Assembly (NCBI GenBank): GCA_017828935.1
Contig: JAGAUG010000050.1
Location: forward strand, 1-25,633
Reading direction: 5' to 3'
DNA: 25,633 nt
Source of the DNA: Oscillospiraceae bacterium
GTDB lineage: Bacteria > Bacillota > Clostridia > Oscillospirales > Ruminococcaceae
In this document: piece after piece, positions 6,612 through 14,873 of the stretch
How positions within the stretch are numbered: position 1 is the stretch's first letter
Layout of the letters: the number at the start of each line of letters is the position of its first letter
The notes under the pieces: generated by a model
Told to the model about the DNA's origin: nothing
The model's input: the letters and a program-made list of their open reading frames with translations, nothing else
Database searches by the model: none
Made by a program: the position numbers and the translations under genes

Positions 6612-8018
6612 TTAAGATAACTCAGAAACCAGTTTTTTAAAATGTCTTCCTCTGGCTTCGAAGTTTTCATAAAAATCAAAGCTAGCACTAGCCGGAGATA
6701 ACAAAACAATATCTCCTGGTTCAGAAATTTTGTGAGCTAGCTCAACAGCTTTTTCTAAATTCTTCGCTCTGTTAATTTTTAAACTAGACACAGAGTATTC
6801 AGAACTAGCAACTACAGCCTGATAAATATTTTCGCCTGTATCTCCTGTTAGTATAAGTGTCGAAACTTTTTCTAAAATATACGGAACCAACGGCTGATAT
6901 GGTATTCTTTTGTCGTATCCTCCAGCTATCAAAATTACTTTTTGATTAAAAGCTTTAAGCCCAGCTATCGACCTCGAAGGACTAGTCGCTATCGAATCAT
7001 TGAACCATCTAACTTTATTTATCTCTCTAACAAATTCGATCCTGTGTTCAACTCCGCTAAAACTCTTAGCAACTTTTTGATAAACGGACTTGTCGACAAC
7101 ATTTTGTGTTGCCGCAATCGCCGCGAGGTAATTTTCTATATTATGAGATCCTGGTAAGACAATCTCGCTGGCGCTGAACAAAAACGTTTTTGAATTTTTG
7201 TCGACTATATAAATATTATTTTTATTATCTAAAAAAGCTCCGGATATTATATCGTTCTTGTAACTAAACAAACTTATTTTTGATCTTGTTTCTTCTAAAA
7301 AATGTCTAGAAGTAATATTATCAAAATTAAGAACTAGCTTATCTAACGAACTTTGATGTAAAAATATATTTTTCTTAGCTGAAATATATTCGTTAAAGTC
7401 TTTGTGAACGTCTAGATGATTAGGCTCGATATTAGTTATAACAGCGATATTAGGGCTTTTTCTCATCGAAATCAGCTGGAAGCTAGAAAGCTCAACAACA
7501 GCGAAATCCAAAGGCGTTATTGTCTCTATTATTGGAAGTAGAGCTCGACCAATATTTCCTCCTAAGTGAGTTTTAAAACCCGAAGCTTTTAAAAATTCGC
7601 TTATAATCGTCGACGTTGTTGTCTTTCCGTCGCTCCCGGTAACGCCAATTATCTTACAAGGACAAAGATCAAAAAAAACTTCCATCTCACTGGTAATTAT
7701 AGTCCCGTTTTGATGAAGTTGCTCTAAAACCGGGTGATTAAAATTCATTCCAGGGGTTCTAAAAACAATATCTTCGTCGATATTATCAAGATAAGACTTT
7801 CCGAAAATCAACTTCACACCTAAATTTTTTAATTCTAAAACTAAATCAGGATCAATACTTTCTATATCTTTTTTATCTCTGACCGAAACTTTTATATTTT
7901 TTTTTGCAAGTAATTTTATAGTATCTCTGTGGCTAACACCTAGACCCAAAAAAGTTACTGTTTTATTTTTTATATTCTCTATAAACTGATCAAATTTATA
8001 ATTATAACTAAAATTCAA
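6612..8018 (-). CDS. murD: UDP-N-acetylmuramoylalanine--D-glutamate ligase (MurD)
   Basis: MurD adds D-glutamate to UDP-MurNAc-L-Ala in the cytoplasm, the second peptide step of peptidoglycan synthesis. The 468-residue protein has the N-terminal UDP-binding domain with VTFLGLGVSH (residues 21-30), the ATP-binding P-loop GVTGSDGKTTT (125-135), GGNIG, the ELSSFQL motif that marks MurD within the Mur ligases, NIEPNHLDVH, and the C-terminal domain with GVEHRIEFV, FNDSIATSPSRSIAGL, LIAGGYDK and LLSPASASFDFYENFEARGRHF. All are intact. The start is TTG at 8018 with AGGTGG 8 bases upstream. It is the last gene of the atpB-kinase-murD unit rather than part of a division and cell-wall (dcw) cluster. 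Confidence 0.96.
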   Translation of the reverse strand: MNFSYNYKFDQFIENIKNKTVTFLGLGVSHRDTIKLLAKKNIKVSVRDKKDIESIDPDLVLELKNLGVKLIFGKSYLDNIDEDIVFRTPGMNFNHPVLEQLHQNGTIITSEMEVFFDLCPCKIIGVTGSDGKTTTSTIISEFLKASGFKTHLGGNIGRALLPIIETITPLDFAVVELSSFQLISMRKSPNIAVITNIEPNHLDVHKDFNEYISAKKNIFLHQSSLDKLVLNFDNITSRHFLEETRSKISLFSYKNDIISGAFLDNKNNIYIVDKNSKTFLFSASEIVLPGSHNIENYLAAIAATQNVVDKSVYQKVAKSFSGVEHRIEFVREINKVRWFNDSIATSPSRSIAGLKAFNQKVILIAGGYDKRIPYQPLVPYILEKVSTLILTGDTGENIYQAVVASSEYSVSSLKINRAKNLEKAVELAHKISEPGDIVLLSPASASFDFYENFEARGRHFKKLVSELS

Positions 8019-8062
8019 ACAATCGCCACCTAAATTTTTTTTTATTAATTTTATTATTTAAC

Positions 8063-9001
8063 TTATGTCGGCCCAACGAATTCTCTTAAAATCGAGTTAG
8101 GCGGAATTACAGAGCTGTCTAGCTTATTAAAATATAATAATTTATTATATATTTTTAAAATCTGATTATAATAAATATTTGTTTTATCTAATTCTTGGAT
8201 TATATTATCTAAATATTTGTGAAAAATACAAGGTTCATAGGTTATACAAGAATCTATAAATATTTGAGCGGACTCTTTAAATGGTTCAATATATTTTATT
8301 TCTCCAGCACAAACATTCGACCACATTTTTAATGTCTCGTATGGGTGTGTATTTCTAAATTTATAGTCTCTTATAATTCTTCTTATAAGCCTTAAATCTT
8401 TTGTTGTTATTATTGTTTTATTATTACTTACAAAACTCGTACTAACACTTATATAAACCCTTAGACATTTTTTAGAATAAGACGGCAACAAAAGTTTTGG
8501 ATTAAGAGCGTGAAGACCTTCTAAGATAACTATATCACTATTATTTGTTTTTAAAATTCTTTTAAATATAGATCTTTTGTTATTTATAAAATCAAAGACC
8601 GGAAACTCACTTTCTGAAGTTCTTATAAGTTGATCTAGACATTTGTGTATTAAATCAAGATCAAGAGCATCGAGCGATTCATAATCTAGCTCACCGTCTT
8701 TAATTTTTATATTTTCTTGATCTTTAAAAAAGTCGTCTAAAGATATCGACCAAGCCCCGATTCCTTCAGCTCTTAAGCCATCTCTTAAATTTTGAGCTGT
8801 AGTTGTCTTGCCCGAAGATGACGGTCCAGCTAATAATAAAACTTTATAAGATTCTGGACTATTTTTTATTGTCTGAACAATATTATTTAATTTTTGACTA
8901 TATTGTCTTTCACACTCATCAATAACTTTTAACGAAAATTGACAAACTAATTTATTAATTTTTTCTGATTCGATAACTTTATAAAGATGCATCTCATTCA
9001 T
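8063..9001 (-). CDS. Uridine-kinase-like nucleoside kinase (PRK/Udk family), short form
   Basis: This 312-residue kinase of the phosphoribulokinase/uridine kinase family probably phosphorylates a nucleoside with ATP or GTP. The P-loop GPSSSGKTTT is at residues 59-68, followed by ISLDDFFKD, DGELDYESLDALDLDLI, FPVFDF, ILEGLHALNP, and TTKDLRLIRRIIRDYKFRNTHPYETL, all typical of the kinase half of a clostridial nucleoside kinase. Those proteins are usually about 550 residues, with an N-terminal TGS and threonyl-tRNA-synthetase-like half; here that half is missing and only about 50 residues precede the P-loop. The upstream gap is 38 bases, so it is not a frameshifted longer gene. The start is ATG 9001 after GGTG. 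The substrate is inferred. Confidence 0.85.
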   Translation of the reverse strand: MNEMHLYKVIESEKINKLVCQFSLKVIDECERQYSQKLNNIVQTIKNSPESYKVLLLAGPSSSGKTTTAQNLRDGLRAEGIGAWSISLDDFFKDQENIKIKDGELDYESLDALDLDLIHKCLDQLIRTSESEFPVFDFINNKRSIFKRILKTNNSDIVILEGLHALNPKLLLPSYSKKCLRVYISVSTSFVSNNKTIITTKDLRLIRRIIRDYKFRNTHPYETLKMWSNVCAGEIKYIEPFKESAQIFIDSCITYEPCIFHKYLDNIIQELDKTNIYYNQILKIYNKLLYFNKLDSSVIPPNSILREFVGPT

Positions 9002-9039
9002 AGATTATATCACCGTTTTTTATTAAATTAATTTAATAA

Positions 9040-10419
9040 TTATTTATCATAAAATTCGTTTAAAAGTTCTTCGTCAATTCTGTCTAGCTCGCTTTTGGGT
9101 AACATTTTTAACATACACCAACCCAAATTTAAAGTTTGTTCCATCGTTCTGTCTTCGTCAAAATTTTGACCAATAAAGTGTTCTTCAAAAACTGATCCAA
9201 ATTCTAAATAACGCCTATCTAACTCAGACAGCTCTTCTTCGCCGATAACCGACGCTAAAGATCTTATTTCTTGGACTTTAGCGTAGCTCGAAAACAGCTG
9301 ACTAGCTAAGGCTGAATGATCTTTTCTTGTATATTTCTCGCCTATCCCGTCTTTCATAAGTCTCGAAAGCGACGGCAAGATCGAAATTGGCGGGTAAACA
9401 CCTTTTTGATCTAAAGATCTATCTAAAACAATTTGACCTTCTGTTATATATCCGGTCAAATCCGGAATAGGGTGGGTTATGTCGTCGTTAGGCATCGTCA
9501 AAATCGGAATTTGGGTTACCGAACCGCTCTTTCCTTCAACGATTCCCGCTCTTTCATATAGGGTCGCGAAATCAGAATATAAATAACTCGGAAAGCCCTT
9601 TCGACCTGGGATTTCGCCTTTAGACGAACTGTATTCTCGAAGAGCCTCGGCGTAAGACAACATATCTGTCATAATAACTAATACATGCATATTATGTTCA
9701 AAAGCTAGATATTCAGCAACAGTTAAAGCACATCTTGGCGTCAAGATTCTTTCGATTATTGGGTCGTTAGAAAGATTTAAAAACATAACAACGTTCTGAA
9801 GTACGCCAGCTTTCTTAAACGACTCTTTAAAATAATTTGCGACGTCGTTTTTGACTCCCATAGCGGCAAAAACAATACAAAAATTCTCTGTATTTGTATT
9901 TGAGCTTGAAATTTTAGCTTGGTGAACTATTTGAGCAGCAAGTTTATTATGATTCATTCCTGAGCCAGAAAAAATCGGCAATTTTTGACCTCTAATAAGC
10001 GTAGTTAATAAATCAATGGCTGAGATACCTGTATTAATATAATTCCTCGGGTAAGTTCTCGAAACAGGATTAATTGGTTGACCATTTATATCCGCAAATT
10101 TATCTGGATAAAGTTGACCTAGACCATCAATAGGCTTTCCACTTCCGTTAAAAATTCTTCCTAAGATTTCTTTTGACAACGGTATTTCCATTGGCTTACC
10201 AGTAAACTTAGTTTGAGTATTAGTTAAAGACAAACTTCTAGTTCCTTCAAAGACCTGAAGAACTACTTTATCTCCATATATTTCTACGACTTTTCCGGTT
10301 CTTGTTGAGCCGTCGTCTAATTTTATTTCAACAACTTCATCGAAGCTTACATCTGAGACGTTTTCTAAAACAACAAGTGGACCATTAATTTCTTTTAGAC
10401 CTATATATTTTATACTCAT
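9040..10419 (-). CDS. atpB: V-type (A/V) ATP synthase subunit B
   Basis: Subunit B is the non-catalytic partner of subunit A in the V1/A1 head of a membrane rotary ATPase moving H+ or Na+. The 459-residue protein has the N-terminal barrel (GPLVVLENV), GKPMEIPLSKEILGRIFNGSGKPIDG, the degenerate P-loop region SGSGMNHNKLAAQI (151-164; usual form GSGLPHNELAAQI), VLVIMTDMLSYAEALRE, SSSKGEIPGRKGFPSYLYSDFATLYERAG, and the C-terminal helical domain. A TTG at 10431 would extend it by four codons but overlaps the AGGAGG site; ATG 10419 is the true start. The A, D and other subunits of the complex are not adjacent: the next gene downstream is a kinase, and upstream lie about 400 non-coding bases. Confidence 0.95.
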   Translation of the reverse strand: MSIKYIGLKEINGPLVVLENVSDVSFDEVVEIKLDDGSTRTGKVVEIYGDKVVLQVFEGTRSLSLTNTQTKFTGKPMEIPLSKEILGRIFNGSGKPIDGLGQLYPDKFADINGQPINPVSRTYPRNYINTGISAIDLLTTLIRGQKLPIFSGSGMNHNKLAAQIVHQAKISSSNTNTENFCIVFAAMGVKNDVANYFKESFKKAGVLQNVVMFLNLSNDPIIERILTPRCALTVAEYLAFEHNMHVLVIMTDMLSYAEALREYSSSKGEIPGRKGFPSYLYSDFATLYERAGIVEGKSGSVTQIPILTMPNDDITHPIPDLTGYITEGQIVLDRSLDQKGVYPPISILPSLSRLMKDGIGEKYTRKDHSALASQLFSSYAKVQEIRSLASVIGEEELSELDRRYLEFGSVFEEHFIGQNFDEDRTMEQTLNLGWCMLKMLPKSELDRIDEELLNEFYDK

Positions 10420-10498
10420 AAAATCCTCCAATATCTTTTATATAAAAATATATGATTAATAATCAAATTAAATTTTATTTTTAATATTTATACTTTAG

Positions 10499-10507
10499 AT
10501 TATAACA
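10499..10507 (-). promoter_or_regulatory. Extended -10 promoter candidate for atpB
   Basis: Read on the minus strand: TGTTATAAT, an extended -10 (TGnTATAAT), with a weak TTTTAA about 17 bases upstream. It would give a leader of about 70 bases before the atpB start. Confidence 0.4.
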
Positions 10508-10706
10508 TATTTGTTATTAAATTAAAAGTATCAAAAACAATAAAAATAATAAAAAATATAAATAAAATTAATTAACGACAAGTAGCCCGAAAATAATATC
10601 TTAGCTTAAAAATTTTTTTTCTCTCTCTTAAAAAGCTTTATAAACTAAATTTTTATTTCCAGGCTTATTTATATTATATTTTATTCTCTCGATTTTTTAT
10701 AATTTT

Positions 10707-10722
10707 ATTTACTCGAGTAAAT
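10707..10722. promoter_or_regulatory. Palindrome ATTTACTCGAGTAAAT, operator-like
   Basis: A perfect 16-base palindrome centred at 10714.5 with a CTCGAG core. It has no loop and no T-run, so it looks like a protein-binding site rather than a terminator. It pairs with a second palindrome 44 bases to the right. Confidence 0.5.
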
Positions 10723-10749
10723 TTTTTTAGATTATAATTTTTAATTTAT

Positions 10750-10767
10750 ATTTAGTGCGCACTAAAT
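10750..10767. promoter_or_regulatory. Palindrome TTTAGTGCGCACTAAA, operator-like
   Basis: A perfect 18-base palindrome including the flanking A/T pair, centred at 10758.5, with a GC-rich core in very AT-rich surroundings. Its half-site TTTAGTG resembles TTTACTC of the other palindrome. TATAAT boxes on both strands lie between the two. Confidence 0.5.
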
Positions 10768-10841
10768 TTTAAAAACTACTCCCATATATAGGTTCGTTTA
10801 AACCTAAAGTTGCTCTTTTAATAACAACTAAAAAAATACCT

Positions 10842-12004
10842 AAATTGCAATGTCAAATGGGACACTTTTTTGATTTAAGATATATTTTCTATAGCTTTAT
10901 TGAATAAATCAATTGAACTAGCATAATTAAACATTTTCCTAGGCATTTTGTTTATACAATCTTGTATTACTTTAACTTCTTTGTCTTTTACTTTGTTAAA
11001 GTTTGTTTTCTTAGGTAAAAATCACCTTACTAACGAATTTTGCTTCTCATTTGTTCCTCTCTCGAACGATGAATATGGATGTGCATAGTAAATATCTATA
11101 TATTCAGCTACTTCTCTTAGCTTTGCAAATTCACTCCCATTATCTGATGTTATTGATTTAAACACTGCTGGTGCTAACTCTTTGTATTCTTCTATTATCT
11201 TTTTGAGATTTTTATTTACTTCTTTTGCTGTTTTTGATTTTATTTTTAACATTATCCTCATTCTTGTTGTTCTTTCATCAAGCGCTAATAACACTGATGA
11301 TTTGCTACTTGTTCCAACTATTGTATCTATTTCCCAATGACCAAATTCTATTCTGTTATTTATTATGTCAGATCTTTCTTCTATGCTTTTTCCTAATATT
11401 TTTTTGTTTTTTCTATTTTTTCTCTTGGACGTGTGTAATTTTACTTTCAGAGCCAAATCGATATTTCTAACTTTTAATAGACATTTATCTATATAGTTAT
11501 ATAAAGTCTTAGAACATACTGTTTTATCAAAAAGCTTATGTTTAGAAACAAAGACACATATAGCATCTGGAGAAAGTTTTTTCTCTAACATCTGTTTTTC
11601 AGCATACTTTATAAAATCATATACTTTAGCAAATTTAAGAGAGTTTTTGCTATTAGCTCGATTTTGCTCATATACTTTTTGACCTAAATCATAGAAATAT
11701 CGTGTATAACAGTTAAGATTAGTATCAAGTTGAGTAGTAGAACCTCTACGAAGTTCTCGATAAAGAGTAGAACGAGCAATACCAATCATTTTAGCAATTT
11801 TAACTTTAGGAGTAGGGGAATCGAGTGAAATTTGTATTTGAGCACGTTTTTCTTTTGAAAGATGTTGAAATTTTCTAGATTTAGTAGTATAATTGTTATC
11901 AGACATAGTGAACCTCCTGGTTGTTGTTTGGGATAATTCAATTATACCATGTTCACTGTGTCTTTTTCTATTATTTTTTACTGTCCCATTTCATTTTACC
12001 ATTT
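10842..12004 (-). mobile_element. IS30-family insertion sequence
   Basis: This element of about 1.16 kb is bounded by imperfect inverted repeats. The strong shared core is AAATGGGACA (10855-10864) on the left and TGTCCCATTT (11982-11991) on the right. Weaker matching reaches outward to about 10842 and 12004, so the exact ends are uncertain, and I cannot identify a target duplication. The single gene is an IS30 transposase on the minus strand, broken by one stop. The right end lies 40 bases from the promoter of the BspA-like lipoprotein gene. Confidence 0.85.
10875..11906 (-). pseudogene. IS30-family transposase with one in-frame stop
   Basis: ATG 11906 follows AGGAGG closely. The N-terminal helix-turn-helix region (HLSKEKRAQIQISL, KIAKMIGIARSTLYRELRRGS) and the DDE core (GHWEIDTIVG, LLALDERTTR, ITSDNGSEF, SSFERGTNEKQNSLVR) are intact and include the D, D and E catalytic residues. 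The first reading stops after 294 residues at TGA 11022-11024. The same frame then continues for 48 codons (FLPKKTNFNKVKDK.., INKMPRKMFNYAS) to TAA 10875-10877, and that part matches the normal IS30 C-terminus. A single CGA-to-TGA change (usual motif LVRRFxPK) explains the break. The truncated protein is probably inactive or weak. A promoter with extended -10 TGGTATAAT lies upstream, at about 11944-11952. Confidence 0.88.
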
Positions 12005-12043
12005 GCTATCTAAAAATTTACTAATTTTTTTTCATAAAAACAC

Positions 12044-12072
12044 TTGACTTATAACAAAAAATATATTATAAT
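12044..12072 (+). promoter_or_regulatory. Promoter of the BspA-like lipoprotein gene
   Basis: TTGACT (12044-12049), a 17-base spacer, TATAAT (12067-12072). The segment 12031-12073 matches 23679-23721, upstream of the GLUG gene, at 39 of 43 positions, and the leader also shares ATAAAAAACAT further down. Confidence 0.85.
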
Positions 12073-12152
12073 AAAATTAATATTAAATATATAAAAAACA
12101 TGTTAAATATTGTTGAAATAAATTTGAAAATAAGAAAAGAGTTTTTTTAACT

Positions 12153-14708
12153 ATGAATAAAAAAGAAATTAAAAAAGTATTACCTATAGTTTTATTATCG
12201 ACGGCTGTAGCGACAGTTGGTTTTGTTGGATGTTCTAAATCAAGAGATGAAGATATAAATAATAATAATTTATCGTTTGATCATGATGGAACCAATCAAA
12301 CTGTTGAAGAGAATAACGCAGCAGAGATAATAGAGGTTAAGTATAAGTATAACGGAGGAATAGGATTTTACGAGGGAGAAGGATTAAGGTTTAAAATACT
12401 TAAAGATAAAGGAGAAGCGAAAATAATTAGACCAGTTAATAATATTGGAAATTATAATACAGATTTAGAAAAAGTGGATATAGCAGCAATAAAAGAAAAA
12501 GGTAAAGACGAAATATATACGTTAACAGGAGTGGAAGGAGGGGCATTTTACAGATGTAAAGAATTAAAAAGCGTAAAGTTGCCGAATGTAGTTGAGATTG
12601 GGAATGAAGTATTTGTAGATTGTCCTAAATTAGAAGAAGTGAGATTACCGAAATTAGAAAAAGTTGGTTCTAATTTATTTGTAGAGTCTGGTAGTTTAAA
12701 TACATTAGAGTTATCATACATCAAAGTATTAGAAGAATTATCCGCATATGATCAAAAAGAAGTGAAGAACGTTAGGAAAATTTTTAGTGGTGAGAAAATA
12801 GAAGAATATATGGATGATAAGCTTATGATAAAATACGCGATAAATCACAAAAATAAAACAGCAAAGCTAGTTAAAGCTGATAAAAATATTGAATTAAATA
12901 ATTTCAAAATAGATGAAATAAATATTTATAATAATATATATGTAATAACAGGAATTGGAGAGGATGCATTTATAGGATGCCAAAATTTAAATGGGTCGCT
13001 AAACATAGGGAGTAATGTTAGATTTATAGATGAATTTGCATTTTGTGAATGTAGTAGTTTAGAGAGGATAAATATATCAAATGGTATTGAAGAGATAGGA
13101 AATTATGCATTTTATGGATGTAGGAGGTTAAAGGGGATAAATATACCAAATAGTGTTGAAAATATAGGAAATTATGCATTTTATGGATGTAGTAGTTTAG
13201 AGAGTATAAATATACCAAATAGTGTTAAAAATATAGGAAATTATGCATTTTATGGATGTAGGAGGTTAGAGGGGATAAATATACCAAATGGTGTTAAAAA
13301 TATATGTAGGGGTATTTTTTATGGATGTAGTAGTTTAAAGAGTATAAATATACCAAATAGTGTTAAAATTATAGAAGGAAGTGCATTTTATATGTGTAAT
13401 AAATTGAAAGAAGTAGTGTTGAAAGAGGGTATTTTAAAAATACAATCGAGTGCATTTTATGGATGTAGCAGTTTAGAGAATATAAATATACCAAATGGTG
13501 TTGAAATGATAGGGTTTCAAACATTTTATGGATGTAGTAGTTTAGAGGGGATAAATATACCAAATAGTGTTAAAGATATAGGAAGTGAAGCATTTTATGG
13601 ATGTAGTAGTTTAGAGGGGATAAATATACCAAATGTTTATATAATAGGACCTGAAACGTTTAAAGGATGTAATAAATTGAAAGATGTGGTGTTGCAAGAG
13701 GGTATTTTAGATATACAAGAAGAGGCATTTTCTGGATGTAGCAGTTTAAAAGAGATAACTATACCAGATAGTGTTGTAGAAATAGATAAAGAAGCGTTTA
13801 AAGAATGTAGTGCAAGGATAGATATTTCGGAAAATAAAAAAGTATACAGTACTAGAGGATGTACACAGATATATGAACAAAATATTTCAGGTGGTCCCGT
13901 AGAGAAAATATTTATACAAAACCCAGTAAATTTACATATAGATAAATCGTTAGGAATAGCGTACAAGCTGAATAACGAAGACAAAACAGCGAAGATAGTT
14001 GGTGTTAATAGAGATATTGAAATACGTGATTTAGTAATTGATGAAACAATAAAAGTTGATGATGATGAATATACAGTAACAGGGATAGGATTGAATGCAT
14101 TTTGGGGATGTAATAACTTAACAGGTGTAGTGATACCGGCTAGCATTAAAAAAATAGAGGATTGGGCATTTCAAGACTGCGAAAATTTAACAACAGTAGA
14201 AATACGAAGTAAAATCGATAAAATATGTGAAGGTACGTTTTGGGGATGTAGCAACTTAACAAATATAGTAATACCCAATAGTGTTGGAGAGATAGGAATT
14301 GGCGCATTTGGGAGATGTGATAGCTTAACAGATATAGTGATACCAGCTAGCGTTAAAAAAATAAATGGTTGGGCATTCCGAGAATGCAAGAATTTAATAA
14401 GAGTAAAAATACAAGGTGAAATCGATAAGATAGATGAAGGCACATTTTATGAATGTAACAAGTTAACAAATATAGCAATACCAAATAGCGTTGAAGAGAT
14501 AGGATATTTGGCATTTAGTAATTGTTATGGTTTAAAAAATATAGATATACCGGCTAGCGTTAAAAAAATAGAAAAAAGTGCATTTTTGGATACTTCATCG
14601 AAGATAAATTTTTCTGAAGGTAAGAAGGTTTACAAAGACGAAGAGTGTACAAAAATATATAAAAATAAATTAGAAGATGGACCGAGTACTGATGTATATA
14701 TAAACTAA
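12153..14708 (+). CDS. BspA-like leucine-rich-repeat surface lipoprotein
   Basis: This 851-residue protein is exported and lipid-anchored: a signal peptide ends in the lipobox FVGC (Cys27). The body is BspA/TpLRR (LRR_5) repeats of 23 residues with the pattern AFYGCSSLxxINIPNSVxxIGN. There are three modules. Module 1 (about 78-215) has a few divergent repeats. Module 2 (about 225-575) and module 3 (about 600-851) each begin with a similar cap (KTAKLVKADKNIEL; KTAKIVGVNRDIEI, both leading to a VITGIG/VTGIG strand) and end with a similar tail (KKVYSTRGCTQIY; KKVYKDEECTKIY, then a GP dipeptide). It has no LPxTG anchor. Such proteins are known for binding host proteins or other cells; the ligand here is unknown. 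The ribosome binding site is weak (AAAGAG), so translation may be limited. Long reverse-strand frames are by-products of the repeats. Confidence 0.92.
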   Translation: MNKKEIKKVLPIVLLSTAVATVGFVGCSKSRDEDINNNNLSFDHDGTNQTVEENNAAEIIEVKYKYNGGIGFYEGEGLRFKILKDKGEAKIIRPVNNIGNYNTDLEKVDIAAIKEKGKDEIYTLTGVEGGAFYRCKELKSVKLPNVVEIGNEVFVDCPKLEEVRLPKLEKVGSNLFVESGSLNTLELSYIKVLEELSAYDQKEVKNVRKIFSGEKIEEYMDDKLMIKYAINHKNKTAKLVKADKNIELNNFKIDEINIYNNIYVITGIGEDAFIGCQNLNGSLNIGSNVRFIDEFAFCECSSLERINISNGIEEIGNYAFYGCRRLKGINIPNSVENIGNYAFYGCSSLESINIPNSVKNIGNYAFYGCRRLEGINIPNGVKNICRGIFYGCSSLKSINIPNSVKIIEGSAFYMCNKLKEVVLKEGILKIQSSAFYGCSSLENINIPNGVEMIGFQTFYGCSSLEGINIPNSVKDIGSEAFYGCSSLEGINIPNVYIIGPETFKGCNKLKDVVLQEGILDIQEEAFSGCSSLKEITIPDSVVEIDKEAFKECSARIDISENKKVYSTRGCTQIYEQNISGGPVEKIFIQNPVNLHIDKSLGIAYKLNNEDKTAKIVGVNRDIEIRDLVIDETIKVDDDEYTVTGIGLNAFWGCNNLTGVVIPASIKKIEDWAFQDCENLTTVEIRSKIDKICEGTFWGCSNLTNIVIPNSVGEIGIGAFGRCDSLTDIVIPASVKKINGWAFRECKNLIRVKIQGEIDKIDEGTFYECNKLTNIAIPNSVEEIGYLAFSNCYGLKNIDIPASVKKIEKSAFLDTSSKINFSEGKKVYKDEECTKIYKNKLEDGPSTDVYIN
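13035..13650 (+). repeat. 69-base tandem repeats inside the BspA-like gene
   Basis: About nine units with a 69-base period (23 codons), for example TATGCATTTTATGGATGTAG at 13104 and 13173. Several neighbouring units are nearly identical at DNA level, including silent positions, which points to recent duplication or gene conversion. Confidence 0.9.
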
Positions 14709-14755
14709 TTTTAACAAGACGTTCTTATAAAAGCCAAATATATCATAAAATAAAT

Positions 14756-14782
14756 TTAACAACTTTCACAGTTTTTTGTTAA
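14756..14782 (+). terminator. Weak terminator candidate after the BspA-like gene
   Basis: Arms TTAACAA (14756-14762) and TTGTTAA (14776-14782) enclose a small AACT/AGTT hairpin with a run of six T (14772-14777) on its 3' side. The structure is weak but well placed, 47 bases after the stop codon. Confidence 0.4.
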
Positions 14783-14827
14783 GAGTTGGGGCGAAAAAAT
14801 TCTTTAAAGGATTTTTAGTCCTAGCTC
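14783..14827 (+). other. Stem-loop in the tcdA leader
   Basis: GAGTTGGGGC (14783-14792) pairs with GTCCTAGCTC (14818-14827), counting G-U pairs, and AAAAA (14794-14798) pairs with TTTTT (14812-14816). It has the size of a terminator stem but no following T-run. It may be a leader structure of tcdA or part of the end of the preceding transcript. Confidence 0.4.
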
Positions 14828-14873
14828 TATAAATATATTATAAAAAATATTAAAATAAAGAGAGAGAAAGATA

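Larger units (their letters stand above)
10432..10841. other. AT-rich non-coding region between atpB and the IS30 copy
   Basis: About 410 bases with no plausible coding frame on either strand and no RNA gene that I can recognise. It holds the atpB promoter candidate and two strong palindromes listed separately. TATAAT boxes occur on both strands near 10731-10738, between the palindromes. No remnant of an atpA or atpD gene is visible. Confidence 0.6.

Noticed and set aside
10420..10431. Upstream TTG start for the V-ATPase B gene adding four residues
   Set aside because: The codon overlaps the AGGAGG ribosome site; ATG 10419 has proper spacing and gives the family N-terminus.
11022..11024. TGA inside the transposase read as tryptophan (alternative genetic code)
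   Set aside because: hrcA ends with TGA at the normal family length, Trp is encoded by TGG throughout, and the other genes are intact with the standard code. A point mutation is simpler.
13035..13650. Regular repeats that could suggest a CRISPR array
   Set aside because: The 69-base period is exactly 23 codons, the whole stretch is one coding frame, and there are no unique spacers between short identical repeats.
13637..14443. Long reverse-strand open frames opposite the BspA-like gene (up to 169 codons)
   Set aside because: They are the complement of the 23-codon leucine-rich repeats, have no ribosome sites, and encode repeated low-complexity peptides.
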